64,000 nt of DNA. It comes from Acetobacteraceae bacterium (GTDB lineage: Bacteria; Pseudomonadota; Alphaproteobacteria; Acetobacterales; Acetobacteraceae). Under the pieces are notes generated by a model. It had not been told where the DNA came from and made no database searches. It was given only the letters and a program-made list of their open reading frames with translations. The stretch lies in assembly GCA_947474705.1 (NCBI GenBank), contig CANJJS010000012.1, positions 20,930 through 84,929 on the forward strand. The letters are read 5' to 3'. Shown piece after piece: positions 1 through 7,761 of this stretch. Within the stretch, counting starts at the first letter, position 1; every line of letters begins with the position of its first letter. A program made the position numbers and the translations under genes.

Positions 1-508
1 TATATTGTCCCTTTTGGAACAGGTGGCGCACGCCGCGTAGATCGCCCAGACCTTCCTCGCCGACATCGGCCACGAACAAAATATCCGCCCGCGTCTCGAT
101 TCCCGCCGCGTCCATGGCGCGCAACCAGGCCAGCAGCACCGCGAGGCTCCGCGTGTCGTCGCCGATGCCCGGCGCGAAGAGCTTCGTGCCCTCGCGCCGC
201 ACTTTCACGTCCGTGCCGTCCGGAAAAACCGTGTCCAGATGGGCGGCGACGCAAATCAGATGCCCGTTGCCGGTGCCGCGGCGGATTCCCGTGACATTGC
301 CCTCGGCGTCGATCTCCAGATCGGACAGGCCATGGGCCTTCGCCATTTCGAACCAGGTGTCCGCGCGGCGGGTTTCCTTGAACGAGGGCGCCTCGATTTC
401 CGTCAGGCGGATAATGTCGCCGACGGTGCGATCGTGTTCCGCGGCGAGCACCTCCGCCGCGCGGCGGAAGGCGTCGCTGTTCATGATGCGGCCAATGGTG
501 GTGTCCAT
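1..508 (-). CDS. M20-family metallopeptidase, 3' end beyond window
   Basis: Only the first 169 codons are in the window; the gene runs off the left edge. The ATG at 508 opens MDTTIGRIMNSDAFRRAAEV. The zinc-binding landmarks of M20/PepT-type peptidases are visible: AHLDTVFP with the first metal His and Asp, then GIGDDTRSL carrying the bridging Asp, then GEEGLGDLRG with the general-base Glu pair. This N-terminal catalytic part would hydrolyse small peptides or N-acyl amino acids in the cytoplasm. The dimerisation domain and remaining zinc ligands lie outside the window, so the exact substrate (tripeptide aminopeptidase, acetylornithine deacetylase type or another) cannot be told. It is divergent from the thioesterase gene that follows, with 65 bp between the two starts. 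Confidence 0.85.
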   Translation of the reverse strand, partial: MDTTIGRIMNSDAFRRAAEVLAAEHDRTVGDIIRLTEIEAPSFKETRRADTWFEMAKAHGLSDLEIDAEGNVTGIRRGTGNGHLICVAAHLDTVFPDGTDVKVRREGTKLFAPGIGDDTRSLAVLLAWLRAMDAAGIETRADILFVADVGEEGLGDLRGVRHLFQKGQY

Positions 509-573
509 ACCCCGGGTCCTTGAAGCGCATGGGAGATACGCGGCAAAATGTCGCATCGAGGGAGAAGAGTCGA

Positions 574-966
574 ATGGATATCGCCGAGTACCAACGGAAT
601 TTGCCGGGTCTGCCGAAGTTTTTGGGCATGACCTTCACGCGTATCGAAAAGGACGTCGTCGTCGCGGAAATTGTGGTGCGGGAGGAACATTGCAATCCGG
701 CGGGCACCATCCATGGCGGCGGAATCATGGCCTTCGCCGATACCATGGGCGCCATCGGCACCTGGGTTAATCTTCGCGAGGGGCAGGACACCACGACCAT
801 CGAGAGCAAAACGAATTTCTTCGCCGCGGCGCCGATCGGCACGGTGCTCACGGCCGAGGCCATTCCCTTGCATCGGGGGCGCCGGACGCAGGTCTGGGAA
901 ACGAAACTGACCCGGCCCGACGGAAGGGTGGTGGCGAAGGTCACGCAGACGCAATTGGTGATTTGA
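574..966 (+). CDS. PaaI/YigI-type hotdog-fold thioesterase
   Basis: This is a 130-residue single hotdog domain that likely hydrolyses an acyl-CoA thioester in the cytoplasm. The motif CNPAGTIHGGGIMAFADTMG matches the catalytic region of the PaaI family (HGG followed by the Asp-containing helix), and the C-terminal half has the usual strands ending in VVAKVTQTQLVI. I chose the ATG at 574 because GGAG lies 9 nt upstream and the protein then begins MDIAEYQRN, the normal length for the family; an in-frame ATG at 520 would add 18 residues of low-quality sequence. The substrate is not predictable. A second, different PaaI-like gene closes the window at 63.7 kb. Confidence 0.85.
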   Translation: MDIAEYQRNLPGLPKFLGMTFTRIEKDVVVAEIVVREEHCNPAGTIHGGGIMAFADTMGAIGTWVNLREGQDTTTIESKTNFFAAAPIGTVLTAEAIPLHRGRRTQVWETKLTRPDGRVVAKVTQTQLVI

Positions 967-972
967 CGCCAG

Positions 973-1048
973 GCCCCGATCCCGGCGTTTACGGTTCGTT
1001 AAAACCTCCGCGTCAGGATCGGGGCGCGGCAATAGTGCCGTACGGAGG
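973..1048 (+). promoter_or_regulatory. Possible foldable leader before a 23-codon ORF
   Basis: Directly after the thioesterase stop there is a perfect 10-bp inverted repeat, GCCCCGATCC at 973-982 and GGATCGGGGC at 1016-1025. Its 33-nt loop contains CCTCCG at 1005-1010. That hexamer is exactly complementary to CGGAGG at 1043-1048, which holds the Shine-Dalgarno of the mini-ORF at 1058. The two pairings cannot both form without a pseudoknot, so this could be a switchable leader, or simply a weak terminator of the upstream gene. No T-run follows the first hairpin. This is inference from base complementarity only. Confidence 0.35.
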
Positions 1049-1057
1049 AACGACACA

Positions 1058-1129
1058 ATGCTTTGCATTGACGTCACACTCCGGTGGAAAAAGCGGCACA
1101 TCCGGATTCGAATTAAGATTCGGCTGTAA
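1058..1129 (+). CDS. Putative 23-residue basic peptide
   Basis: An ATG at 1058 opens a 23-codon ORF ending in TAA at 1127-1129. A textbook GGAGG lies at 1044-1048, 9 nt upstream. The product starts MLCIDVTLRWKKR and ends HIRIRIKIRL, a strictly alternating basic/hydrophobic tail that would form an amphipathic, strongly cationic beta strand. Base composition is lower in GC than the flanks. I recognise no family. It could be a leader peptide, a membrane-active or toxin-like micropeptide, or chance. Nothing else is evident in the 350-bp gap between 966 and 1317 apart from a further hairpin-prone stretch near 1143-1180. Confidence 0.4.
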   Translation: MLCIDVTLRWKKRHIRIRIKIRL

Positions 1130-1316
1130 CGCGTTTCCGACCGGCCCCGGCGGGCAGTACACGCTGTCTGCCGGGAGCCCGAATGCGTTAACAAATTTCC
1201 CAATCCGCGTCTATCCACGCGTATGTAGTACTCCCAGCCCAAGGATGGGCGCGAGCCAACTCGACGCCCGCTTCAGTACGGCCGCGAAAGCCTGGGCGCG
1301 GTAATCCTTATCGGCG

Positions 1317-2657
1317 TTAACCAGCCGCGCCAAAGACCCGTTCGAAAATCCGATCCACCGCCCGCGTATGCAGACCGGGATCGAACGCCGCGTCGAGTTC
1401 GGCCGCCGAAACCCGCCCGATCACCTCCGGATCGGCTTCCAAATTTTCCCGGAACGACCGTCCTTCCGGTGTTCCCAGCTTCGTCCAGGTCGCCATCGCG
1501 CAACGCTGGGTAATCGAATAAGAATCCTCCCGCGAAATGCCCGACCGCGCCAGGACCAACAGAACTTCCCCGGAATAAACGACCCCGCCCAGACTATCGA
1601 GGTTGGCCCGCATCCGTTCCGGATAAACAAGAAGCCGGTCCATCATCCCCGCCAGCCGCATCAACGCGAAATCCAGAGTCACCGTGGTGTCCGGCCCGAT
1701 GGCGCGTTCGACGCTGGAGTGGCTGATGTCGCGCTCGTGCCACAACGTGACATTTTCCATCGCCGGAACGACCGCGGACCGGACAATGCGCGCGAGGCCG
1801 GTCAGATTCTCGCTCAACACCGGATTCCGCTTATGCGGCATTGCCGACGAGCCCTTCTGGCCCGGATGGAAAAATTCTTCCGCCTCCCGCACTTCGGAGC
1901 GTTGCAAATGCCGGACTTCCGTGGCCAGCCGCTCAATGGCGCAGGCGATCACCCCCAAAGCCGCGAAAAACGCCGCGTGCCGGTCGCGGGGAATGACCTG
2001 GGTGGACACCGGCTCGGGTTGCAGGCCCAGCCGCTCGGCGACGAATTCTTCCACCGACGTGTCGAGATGCGCGAAGGTCCCGACGGCGCCGCTGATTTGC
2101 GCCACCGCGACTTCCTCCCGCGCCGCCACCAGACGCGCCCGGCCCCGCGCGAATTCGGCGTAATGGCCCGCGAGTTTCAGACCGAACGTCGTCGGTTCCG
2201 CGTGGATGCCATGGCTGCGGCCGATGGTCATGGTGAATTTATGCTCGAAGGCCCGCTTTTTCAGCGCCCCCATCACCGCGTCCATGTCCTTCAGCAGCAA
2301 ATCGGCCGCCTGCGTCAGTTGCACCGACAAACAGGTGTCCAGCACATCGGAGCTGGTCATGCCCAAATGCACGAACCGGCTGTCCGGGCCAACGCTTTCT
2401 GCGAGCCAGGTCAGAAAGGCGATGACGTCGTGCCGGGTCTCCCGCTCGATGGCGTCGATCTTCTCGATATCCGCCGGTCCGATCGCCGCGAGCGCCGGGC
2501 CGCCGTTCTCGCGAATATTGCGGGCCGCGGAGTCGGGAATCGCGCCGGCGCGCGCCATGCCTTCCGCGGCGAGGGCCTCGATCTCGAACCAGATGCGATA
2601 CCGGTTCTCGGGCGACCAGATTCCGGCCATTTCCGGGCGGCTGTAACGGGGAACCAT
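1317..2657 (-). CDS. purB: Adenylosuccinate lyase
   Basis: This 446-residue enzyme of the fumarase/aspartase superfamily would catalyse two steps of purine synthesis, cleaving SAICAR to AICAR and adenylosuccinate to AMP, each with release of fumarate. The N terminus MVPRYSRPEMAGIWSPENRY is typical of PurB. The superfamily signature SSAMPHKRNP, with the flexible catalytic-Ser loop, and the TSSDVLDT and IGRSHG regions carrying catalytic His and Thr/Ser residues are all present. The ATG at 2657 gives the expected family length; longer in-frame extensions upstream look like non-coding sequence. It is divergent from gabD with a 190-bp intergenic region. No other pur gene is nearby, which is common. 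Confidence 0.95.
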   Translation of the reverse strand: MVPRYSRPEMAGIWSPENRYRIWFEIEALAAEGMARAGAIPDSAARNIRENGGPALAAIGPADIEKIDAIERETRHDVIAFLTWLAESVGPDSRFVHLGMTSSDVLDTCLSVQLTQAADLLLKDMDAVMGALKKRAFEHKFTMTIGRSHGIHAEPTTFGLKLAGHYAEFARGRARLVAAREEVAVAQISGAVGTFAHLDTSVEEFVAERLGLQPEPVSTQVIPRDRHAAFFAALGVIACAIERLATEVRHLQRSEVREAEEFFHPGQKGSSAMPHKRNPVLSENLTGLARIVRSAVVPAMENVTLWHERDISHSSVERAIGPDTTVTLDFALMRLAGMMDRLLVYPERMRANLDSLGGVVYSGEVLLVLARSGISREDSYSITQRCAMATWTKLGTPEGRSFRENLEADPEVIGRVSAAELDAAFDPGLHTRAVDRIFERVFGAAG

Positions 2658-2847
2658 GAAACCTCGACGGGGTGTAAGGGGCGAATGCGGCGGCCGTCTG
2701 CTACCACGGGCCCGCGGCCAACGTCGAGGCTGTGTTCGGCACCGGGCAGTCGCGATCCCCATGGCGCCGTGGCAGCGCCGTGGCGCGAACCAATCCTGAC
2801 AGCGCCACCGGAAAATGCTATTGCAGTCCGTCTTGGAGGACAGACTC

Positions 2848-4326
2848 ATGCTCAATCCCGTCTCGCCGTTACCGCTGAAGGACCCCACGCTGTTCCGTCA
2901 GTCGAATTACCTCGACGGGGCATGGATCGGTGCCGATTCCGGTAAAACCCTCGTCGTGAAAAACCCCGCCACGGGCGAAGCGATCGGCGAGGTTCCCGCC
3001 ATGGGCACCGCCGAAACCCGCCGCGCCATTGAGGCCGCGCACCGCGCCTTTCCCGCCTGGCGCGCGATGCTGGCGAAGGAACGCCGCGCGATCCTGCGGA
3101 AGTTGTCCGATCTGATGCTGGCCAACGCCGACGATCTCGGCGCGATCATGACGGCCGAACAGGGCAAGCCGCTGGTGGAAGCCAAGGGCGAGATCGCCTA
3201 TGCCGCCAGTTTCATCGAATGGTTCGCCGACGAGGCACTCCGTGTCTATGGCGACACGATTCCGCAAAACGCCAAGGGCCGGCGGATTCTCGTGCTGAAA
3301 GAACCGATTGGCGTCTTCGCGGCGATCACCCCGTGGAATTTTCCCTCCGCCATGATCACCCGCAAGGCCGGTCCGGGCTGGGCCGCCGGCTGCACCGGGG
3401 TGATCCGGCCCGCGAGCCAGACCCCGTTCTCCGCCCTCGCGCTCGCCGTACTGGCGGAGCGCGCGGGCATGCCCCCCGGCGTGTGCAATGTGCTGACCGG
3501 CCCCAGCGGCGCCATGGGCGAGGAACTGACGTCCAATCCGAAAGTCCGGAAATTGTCGTTCACCGGCTCGACCGAGGTCGGGGCGAAATTGCTGGCGATG
3601 TGCGCCCCCACGATCAAGAAAACCTCCATGGAGCTGGGCGGCAACGCGCCCTTCATCGTGTTCGACGACGCCGACCTCGACGCCGCCGTCGTGGGCGCCA
3701 TGGGCAGCAAATTCCGCAACACCGGCCAGACCTGCGTCTGCGCCAACCGCATCCTGGTGCAGGACGGCGTTTTCGACGCCTTCGCCGCCAAACTGAAAGT
3801 CGCCGTCGAAGCCATGAAAGTCGGTAACGGTATGGAGGACGGTGTCAGCCAGGGCCCGCTGATCAACGCCGAGGCCGTGACGAAAGTCGAAGAACACATC
3901 GCCGACGCCGTCAGCCGCGGCGCCTCCATCCTAACCGGCGGGAAACGGCACCGCCTGGGCGGGACATTCTTCGAACCGACCGTCCTCGCCAACGTCCCCA
4001 CCGCGGCCCTGATCTTCCGCGAGGAAACCTTCGGCCCCGTCGCCCCTTTGTTTCGTTTCAAGACCGAGGAAGACGCGATCCGCATGGCGAACGACACCGA
4101 TTTCGGCCTGGCCTCGTATTTCTATGCGCGCGACATGGGACGGATCTTCCGGGTCGCGGAGGCGCTGGAATACGGCATCGTCGGGATCAACGAGGGGATC
4201 ATTTCCACGGCCGAGGTCCCATTCGGCGGCGTCAAACAGTCGGGACTGGGCCGCGAGGGATCCAAATACGGCATCGAGGACTACCTGGAAGTGAAGTATT
4301 TGGCGCTTGGCGGTATCGGAACGTAA
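2848..4326 (+). CDS. gabD: NAD(P)+-dependent succinate-semialdehyde dehydrogenase
   Basis: This 492-residue aldehyde dehydrogenase closely follows the GabD pattern over its whole length. Landmarks are [20 protein letters not shown] with the general-base Glu, [11 protein letters not shown] with the catalytic Cys, [12 protein letters not shown], and the ending [18 protein letters not shown]. It would oxidise succinate semialdehyde to succinate in the GABA shunt or related catabolism. The ATG at 2848 has GGAGGA 7 nt upstream. One oddity: the normally invariant Lys of the KPA motif, which contacts the cofactor ribose/phosphate (Lys192 in mammalian ALDH2), is Arg187 here (VIRPASQTP). That substitution could shift cofactor affinity or preference. 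No GABA transaminase lies beside it. Confidence 0.92.
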   Translation: MLNPVSPLPLKDPTLFRQSNYLDGAWIGADSGKTLVVKNPATGEAIGEVPAMGTAETRRAIEAAHRAFPAWRAMLAKERRAILRKLSDLMLANADDLGAIMTAEQGKPLVEAKGEIAYAASFIEWFADEALRVYGDTIPQNAKGRRILVLKEPIGVFAAITPWNFPSAMITRKAGPGWAAGCTGVIRPASQTPFSALALAVLAERAGMPPGVCNVLTGPSGAMGEELTSNPKVRKLSFTGSTEVGAKLLAMCAPTIKKTSMELGGNAPFIVFDDADLDAAVVGAMGSKFRNTGQTCVCANRILVQDGVFDAFAAKLKVAVEAMKVGNGMEDGVSQGPLINAEAVTKVEEHIADAVSRGASILTGGKRHRLGGTFFEPTVLANVPTAALIFREETFGPVAPLFRFKTEEDAIRMANDTDFGLASYFYARDMGRIFRVAEALEYGIVGINEGIISTAEVPFGGVKQSGLGREGSKYGIEDYLEVKYLALGGIGT

Positions 4327-4530
4327 CGAACCGGACGTTTTTCGCATGACGGCGATCGCGAGCGCGCCCTCGCGATCGTCCGTCGAACCGCTCCACGCCG
4401 TCCGGACCCGGCCCTCTCCCAATCGAACCCTGAGGCGACGGCGCCATTTCGATTGCAAAAAAAAGCCGGAACGCGCGAGACATGATCGTCCGCCGTTTTC
4501 TGACGGGGCATACCTTGAAGGATCGCGCCC

Positions 4531-5226
4531 GTGTCCAGACTTCCTCTGTTCGCTGGTCTCGTTATCCTCGCGTTGGGCACGGCTCCCGCGTCCGCGACGG
4601 TCTACGATGCCTTTTCCGATTTCTCCATCGCGAGCAATCCCAATGGCCCCTGGGGTTACGGCTATGGCAGGCCGGGCGTTTCGTACACCCCGATGCCGGA
4701 CTCCACCCCGAGCTTCTTCGGTCCCGATGAGCCCGGATGGTTCCTGGGGAACAGTCCGTTCCTCGTGCCCTTGGCCATCGCGAACCGCACCGGCGCGATT
4801 TTGACGTCCACCACCATCTCTGTCCCCGCCAACACGATGTTCGTGCATCCCGGCAACGACGACGCCCAGGCCGCGATCGTGCGCTTCGTGGCGCCAGAGG
4901 CGGGGCATTACAACTATAATGTGGTCTTCACGCGGGTGGACACGGCGGACGGTTTCGACACCGGCGCCGGGGTAACCATCTACGACGGCAATGCGGTGTT
5001 GTTCGCGCGCGCGCTCGTGCCCCTGACATATGGCGCGACCGTTTCGGCCTCTGGATCGATCGAACTCGCCGCGAACGAGGTTTTGTCGTTCGTGGTCGAT
5101 CGTAACGGCTCGTATTTCTTCGACTCCACCGGCTTCTCCGCCCAGATAACGGTCCCGGAGCCCACTTCGTTTGGTATTTTGGGCGTGGGTTTGTTCGGGT
5201 TGAAGCTGTTTCGCCGCCGCCGGTAA
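4531..5226 (+). CDS. PEP-CTERM sorting-domain exported protein
   Basis: A GTG start at 4531, with GAAGGA 9 nt upstream, opens a 231-residue protein. Residues 1-22 form a signal peptide (LPLFAGLVILALGTAPASA). The C terminus VPEPTSFGILGVGLFGLKLF followed by RRRR is a classic PEP-CTERM tripartite signal: a Pro-Glu-Pro motif, one membrane helix and a basic tail. Such proteins are exported, cleaved by an exosortase and typically released to the envelope or extracellular matrix. The middle is beta-rich with no recognisable enzymatic domain. No exosortase lies in this window, so the processing enzyme must be encoded elsewhere. A degraded relative lies at 10.7-10.9 kb. Confidence 0.85.
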   Translation: MSRLPLFAGLVILALGTAPASATVYDAFSDFSIASNPNGPWGYGYGRPGVSYTPMPDSTPSFFGPDEPGWFLGNSPFLVPLAIANRTGAILTSTTISVPANTMFVHPGNDDAQAAIVRFVAPEAGHYNYNVVFTRVDTADGFDTGAGVTIYDGNAVLFARALVPLTYGATVSASGSIELAANEVLSFVVDRNGSYFFDSTGFSAQITVPEPTSFGILGVGLFGLKLFRRRR

Positions 5227-5312
5227 CCAGGCCTGGCGGGGCGGATTTCCCCCGGCGCGCGGTTCGCGATACGGTCGCGGCGGTCCAACGAGATCGAACA
5301 AGGGAAACCGCC

Positions 5313-5708
5313 ATGTCACTCAGCCTGGAAGACGCCAACCGGATCGCACAGGGCGCGATCGCGAAGGCGAAGGAACTGAAGATCGGGATTAATGTCGCGG
5401 TGTGCGACGCCGGCGGCCGTCTCGTCGCCTTCCAGCGCATGGACAATGCCACCTGGGCCGGGGTCTACGGCAGCCAGGGCAAGGCGGTCGCCTCCGCCGC
5501 TTTCGGCCGTCCCAGCGGGGAGTTGCAGGAACGCGCGCACCTCCCCACCCCCAGCGGGATTCGCGCGGCCGAAGGTGGCCACATGATCATGGGGCAGGGC
5601 GCGGTGCCCATTTTTCGAAACGGCCTTGTCGTGGGGGCCTGCGGCGTCGGCGGCGGCACGGCACAAGAAGATGAGGACTGCGCGCGCGCCGGCGTAGCCC
5701 TGCTGTAG
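5313..5708 (+). CDS. GlcG/HbpS-family heme-binding-like protein
   Basis: This 131-residue single-domain protein matches the GlcG/HbpS family (formerly DUF336). It has the early strand NVAVCDAGGRLVAFQRMD, the central AVASAAFGRPS region and the glycine-rich end GACGVGGGTAQEDEDCARAG. Members bind heme or act as accessory proteins beside glycolate, propanediol or aromatic catabolic genes; their precise role is often unknown. There is no signal peptide, so it should be cytoplasmic. The ATG at 5313 has AAGGGAAA just upstream. It appears monocistronic, about 85 bp after the PEP-CTERM gene. Confidence 0.85.
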   Translation: MSLSLEDANRIAQGAIAKAKELKIGINVAVCDAGGRLVAFQRMDNATWAGVYGSQGKAVASAAFGRPSGELQERAHLPTPSGIRAAEGGHMIMGQGAVPIFRNGLVVGACGVGGGTAQEDEDCARAGVALL

Positions 5709-5775
5709 GGCTCGCCGCCGCGCCGGCCGCATACCGGTCAAGCCATTCGTGCCCGGTTTTACGGCCGATCCCAAA

Positions 5776-5809
5776 GCGTGGCGGTTCGTTCTTCGACGCA
5801 CCGCCACGC
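5776..5809. repeat. Perfect 10-bp inverted repeat in a 289-bp gap
   Basis: GCGTGGCGGT at 5776-5785 is mirrored by ACCGCCACGC at 5800-5809, with a 14-nt loop. It sits about 70 bp after the heme-binding-protein stop and about 190 bp before the amidohydrolase. There is no T-run on either side, so it is a weak terminator candidate or an operator-like palindrome. I see no gene in the rest of 5709-5997. Confidence 0.45.
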
Positions 5810-5997
5810 ATACACAGACGATCGTCCATCGGGGTTCTCGCGATCTCGTACACCTCCAAACCGGCATGGTGAGTGTTAGCCATGTACCCGGTCTGTACTC
5901 GAAGGACCCTGTCCGCCGCCGGAGCGGATGGCCTTGGCAGTGACAGCCCTCTGGGTTGCCGCTAGGCTTTCGGGCGACAGGACAGGGAGAATGGACG

Positions 5998-6825
5998 ATG
6001 GCGGTCGTGGACGCCCAGATTCATACATGGGGAACGGGTCTGCCGAGCAATATGTCGCATTGGCAGGTCACGCATTTCACGCCGGAAGAGGCGATCGCCC
6101 TGATGGACATGGGCGGTGTCGATGCCGCCGTCATCCATCCGCCGGGCTGGGATTCCGGCGCCAACGAAATGGCCTTCAAAGCGGTGGAGGATTTCCCTGG
6201 CCGTTTCGCGATCATGGGCGCGGTGCCGTTGGACGATCCCGCCTCGCGCGCGAAAATCGCGGCCTGGCGTCAGCAAAAGGGCATGCTGGGTCTGCGCTAC
6301 ACGTTCCTGCACGATCCCGCCCGCCAAAAAGCCCGCGACGGCGATTACGACTGGGTCTGGGCCGAGGCGGAGAAAGCCGGCGTTCCGATCGCGGTGCTCG
6401 CGACCGATTTGCTGGGCTATTTTGGCGAGGTCGCGCAAAGGCATCCGGGCCTGCGGATCACCATCGATCATCTGGGCGGGCGAGGCGGTCTGACGACGTT
6501 GAAGGACGACGCCGCCATGACGCATATCCCGGAGCTGTTGAAACTGGCGAAATTCCCCAATATCGCGGTCAAGGCGACCGGCGCGCCGGGGTATTCGGCG
6601 GAAGCTTATCCGTTTCCGAAAATGCTGGGATATCTGAAACAGATCTTCGACGCCTTCGGACCGGAGCGCATGTTCTGGGGCACCGATATTTCGAAAATGC
6701 CGTGCTCTTGGAAAATGTGCGTGGAGATGTTCACGGAGAACATGCCGTGGCTGAGCGCGTCCGATAAGAAACTGATCATGGGCGATGCGTTGTGCGCCTG
6801 GTGGGGCTGGAACCGCATGGGCTGA
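5998..6825 (+). CDS. Amidohydrolase 2 family protein (COG2159 type)
   Basis: This 275-residue TIM-barrel metal-dependent hydrolase or decarboxylase belongs to the ACMSD/2-pyrone-4,6-dicarboxylate-hydrolase-like group. The start MAVVDAQIHTWG carries the QIH metal-binding motif (the HxH variant). ITIDHLGGRGG supplies the middle His/Asp region, and RMFWGTDISKMPC near residue 222 is the terminal Asp motif typical of the family (FGTD). GGGAG-type Shine-Dalgarno sequence (5985-5989) precedes the ATG. It heads a probable three-gene operon with the SDR at 6871 and the flavoprotein at 7762. Hydrolysis or decarboxylation of a ring-cleavage or lactone intermediate is a reasonable inference; the substrate is unknown. 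Confidence 0.85.
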   Translation: MAVVDAQIHTWGTGLPSNMSHWQVTHFTPEEAIALMDMGGVDAAVIHPPGWDSGANEMAFKAVEDFPGRFAIMGAVPLDDPASRAKIAAWRQQKGMLGLRYTFLHDPARQKARDGDYDWVWAEAEKAGVPIAVLATDLLGYFGEVAQRHPGLRITIDHLGGRGGLTTLKDDAAMTHIPELLKLAKFPNIAVKATGAPGYSAEAYPFPKMLGYLKQIFDAFGPERMFWGTDISKMPCSWKMCVEMFTENMPWLSASDKKLIMGDALCAWWGWNRMG

Positions 6826-6870
6826 CCGGCGCCGCGGCCCGAAACTCTGTAACAAAGGAAACGTTTGGAA

Positions 6871-7722
6871 ATGACCGGTAAAAACACCAAGGGCAAACCC
6901 GTCGCCGTCGTCGTGGGGGCCACGTCGAAGTGGCAGTCCGACGGGCGCAACACCAGGCTGGCGCATGGCAAGGAACTCGACGACAGCGTCATTCCGGTCG
7001 GCGCGCGCTGGGGCGTCGGCGGCGCCATCGCGCAGAAATTCGCCAAGGAAGGGTTTTTCACCGTCCTCACCACGCGCACCGCGTCCAATGCCACCTCGCT
7101 GGCCGCGGCCATCGGCGAGCAGGGCGGCGATTGCGCGATCGTGGAACTGGATTTGTCGTCTCAGGATTCGGTGTCCACCGCCTTCGCGACGATCCGCGAC
7201 ATCGCGGGCAATCCGGATGTACTCGTTTATAACGCGGGATATCTGGAAGGCCGCGACCTGCCGCCGGGCCAGGATCTGCTGGAATATATCCCTGTTGAAA
7301 TGTTCGACGTGGCCCAGCACATCGCCAGCCGCGGTCCGTTCCTGGTCGCCAAGGAAGTCCTGCCCGCCATGCGGGAAAAGGGCGAGGGCTCGTTCTTCTT
7401 CTCGAACAACTCCAAGTCCCTGCGCGGCAAAAAGCGCTACACGGGCGAGTCGCTGTATTATCCGCGGGTGATGATGCGCACGCTGGCGCAGGTGCTGACC
7501 GAGGAATATTCCGAACACGGCGTCCATGTCGCCAATATCGTGATCGACGGCACCATCGACTCGCCGGGCACGCGGGCGCTTTCCAAAATTCAGAACCAGC
7601 CCGAACTCATCATCAACCCGGTGAAAATCGCGGAAGCGTTCTACTATTTGCACACGCAGGACAAATCTTGCTGGACGCACGAGCTGCAACTCACCCCGTA
7701 TTCCACCAAACCCAGCTACTGA
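6871..7722 (+). CDS. Atypical SDR-family protein with insert in the nucleotide loop
   Basis: This 283-residue Rossmann-fold protein is recognisably SDR-like: VVVGATS, then GVGGAIAQKFAKEGF, then DLSSQDSVSTAF and DVLVYNAGY (the NAG motif). Two features are unusual. First, about 30 residues (roughly 12-42) separate the first Gly of the dinucleotide loop from GVGGAIA. Second, the catalytic YxxxK is not visible: the region after FFFSNNSKSLRG reads ESLYYPRVMMRTLAQ, with no Lys four residues after either Tyr. ATG 6871 is preferred over a TTG two codons earlier. It sits 45 bp after the amidohydrolase and 39 bp before the flavoprotein. It may be a reductase with altered chemistry or a binding protein. 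Confidence 0.8.
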   Translation: MTGKNTKGKPVAVVVGATSKWQSDGRNTRLAHGKELDDSVIPVGARWGVGGAIAQKFAKEGFFTVLTTRTASNATSLAAAIGEQGGDCAIVELDLSSQDSVSTAFATIRDIAGNPDVLVYNAGYLEGRDLPPGQDLLEYIPVEMFDVAQHIASRGPFLVAKEVLPAMREKGEGSFFFSNNSKSLRGKKRYTGESLYYPRVMMRTLAQVLTEEYSEHGVHVANIVIDGTIDSPGTRALSKIQNQPELIINPVKIAEAFYYLHTQDKSCWTHELQLTPYSTKPSY

Positions 7723-7761
7723 TCGCGCGAAGGGCGGCCCGATGGGCCGCGGGAGGTATCC

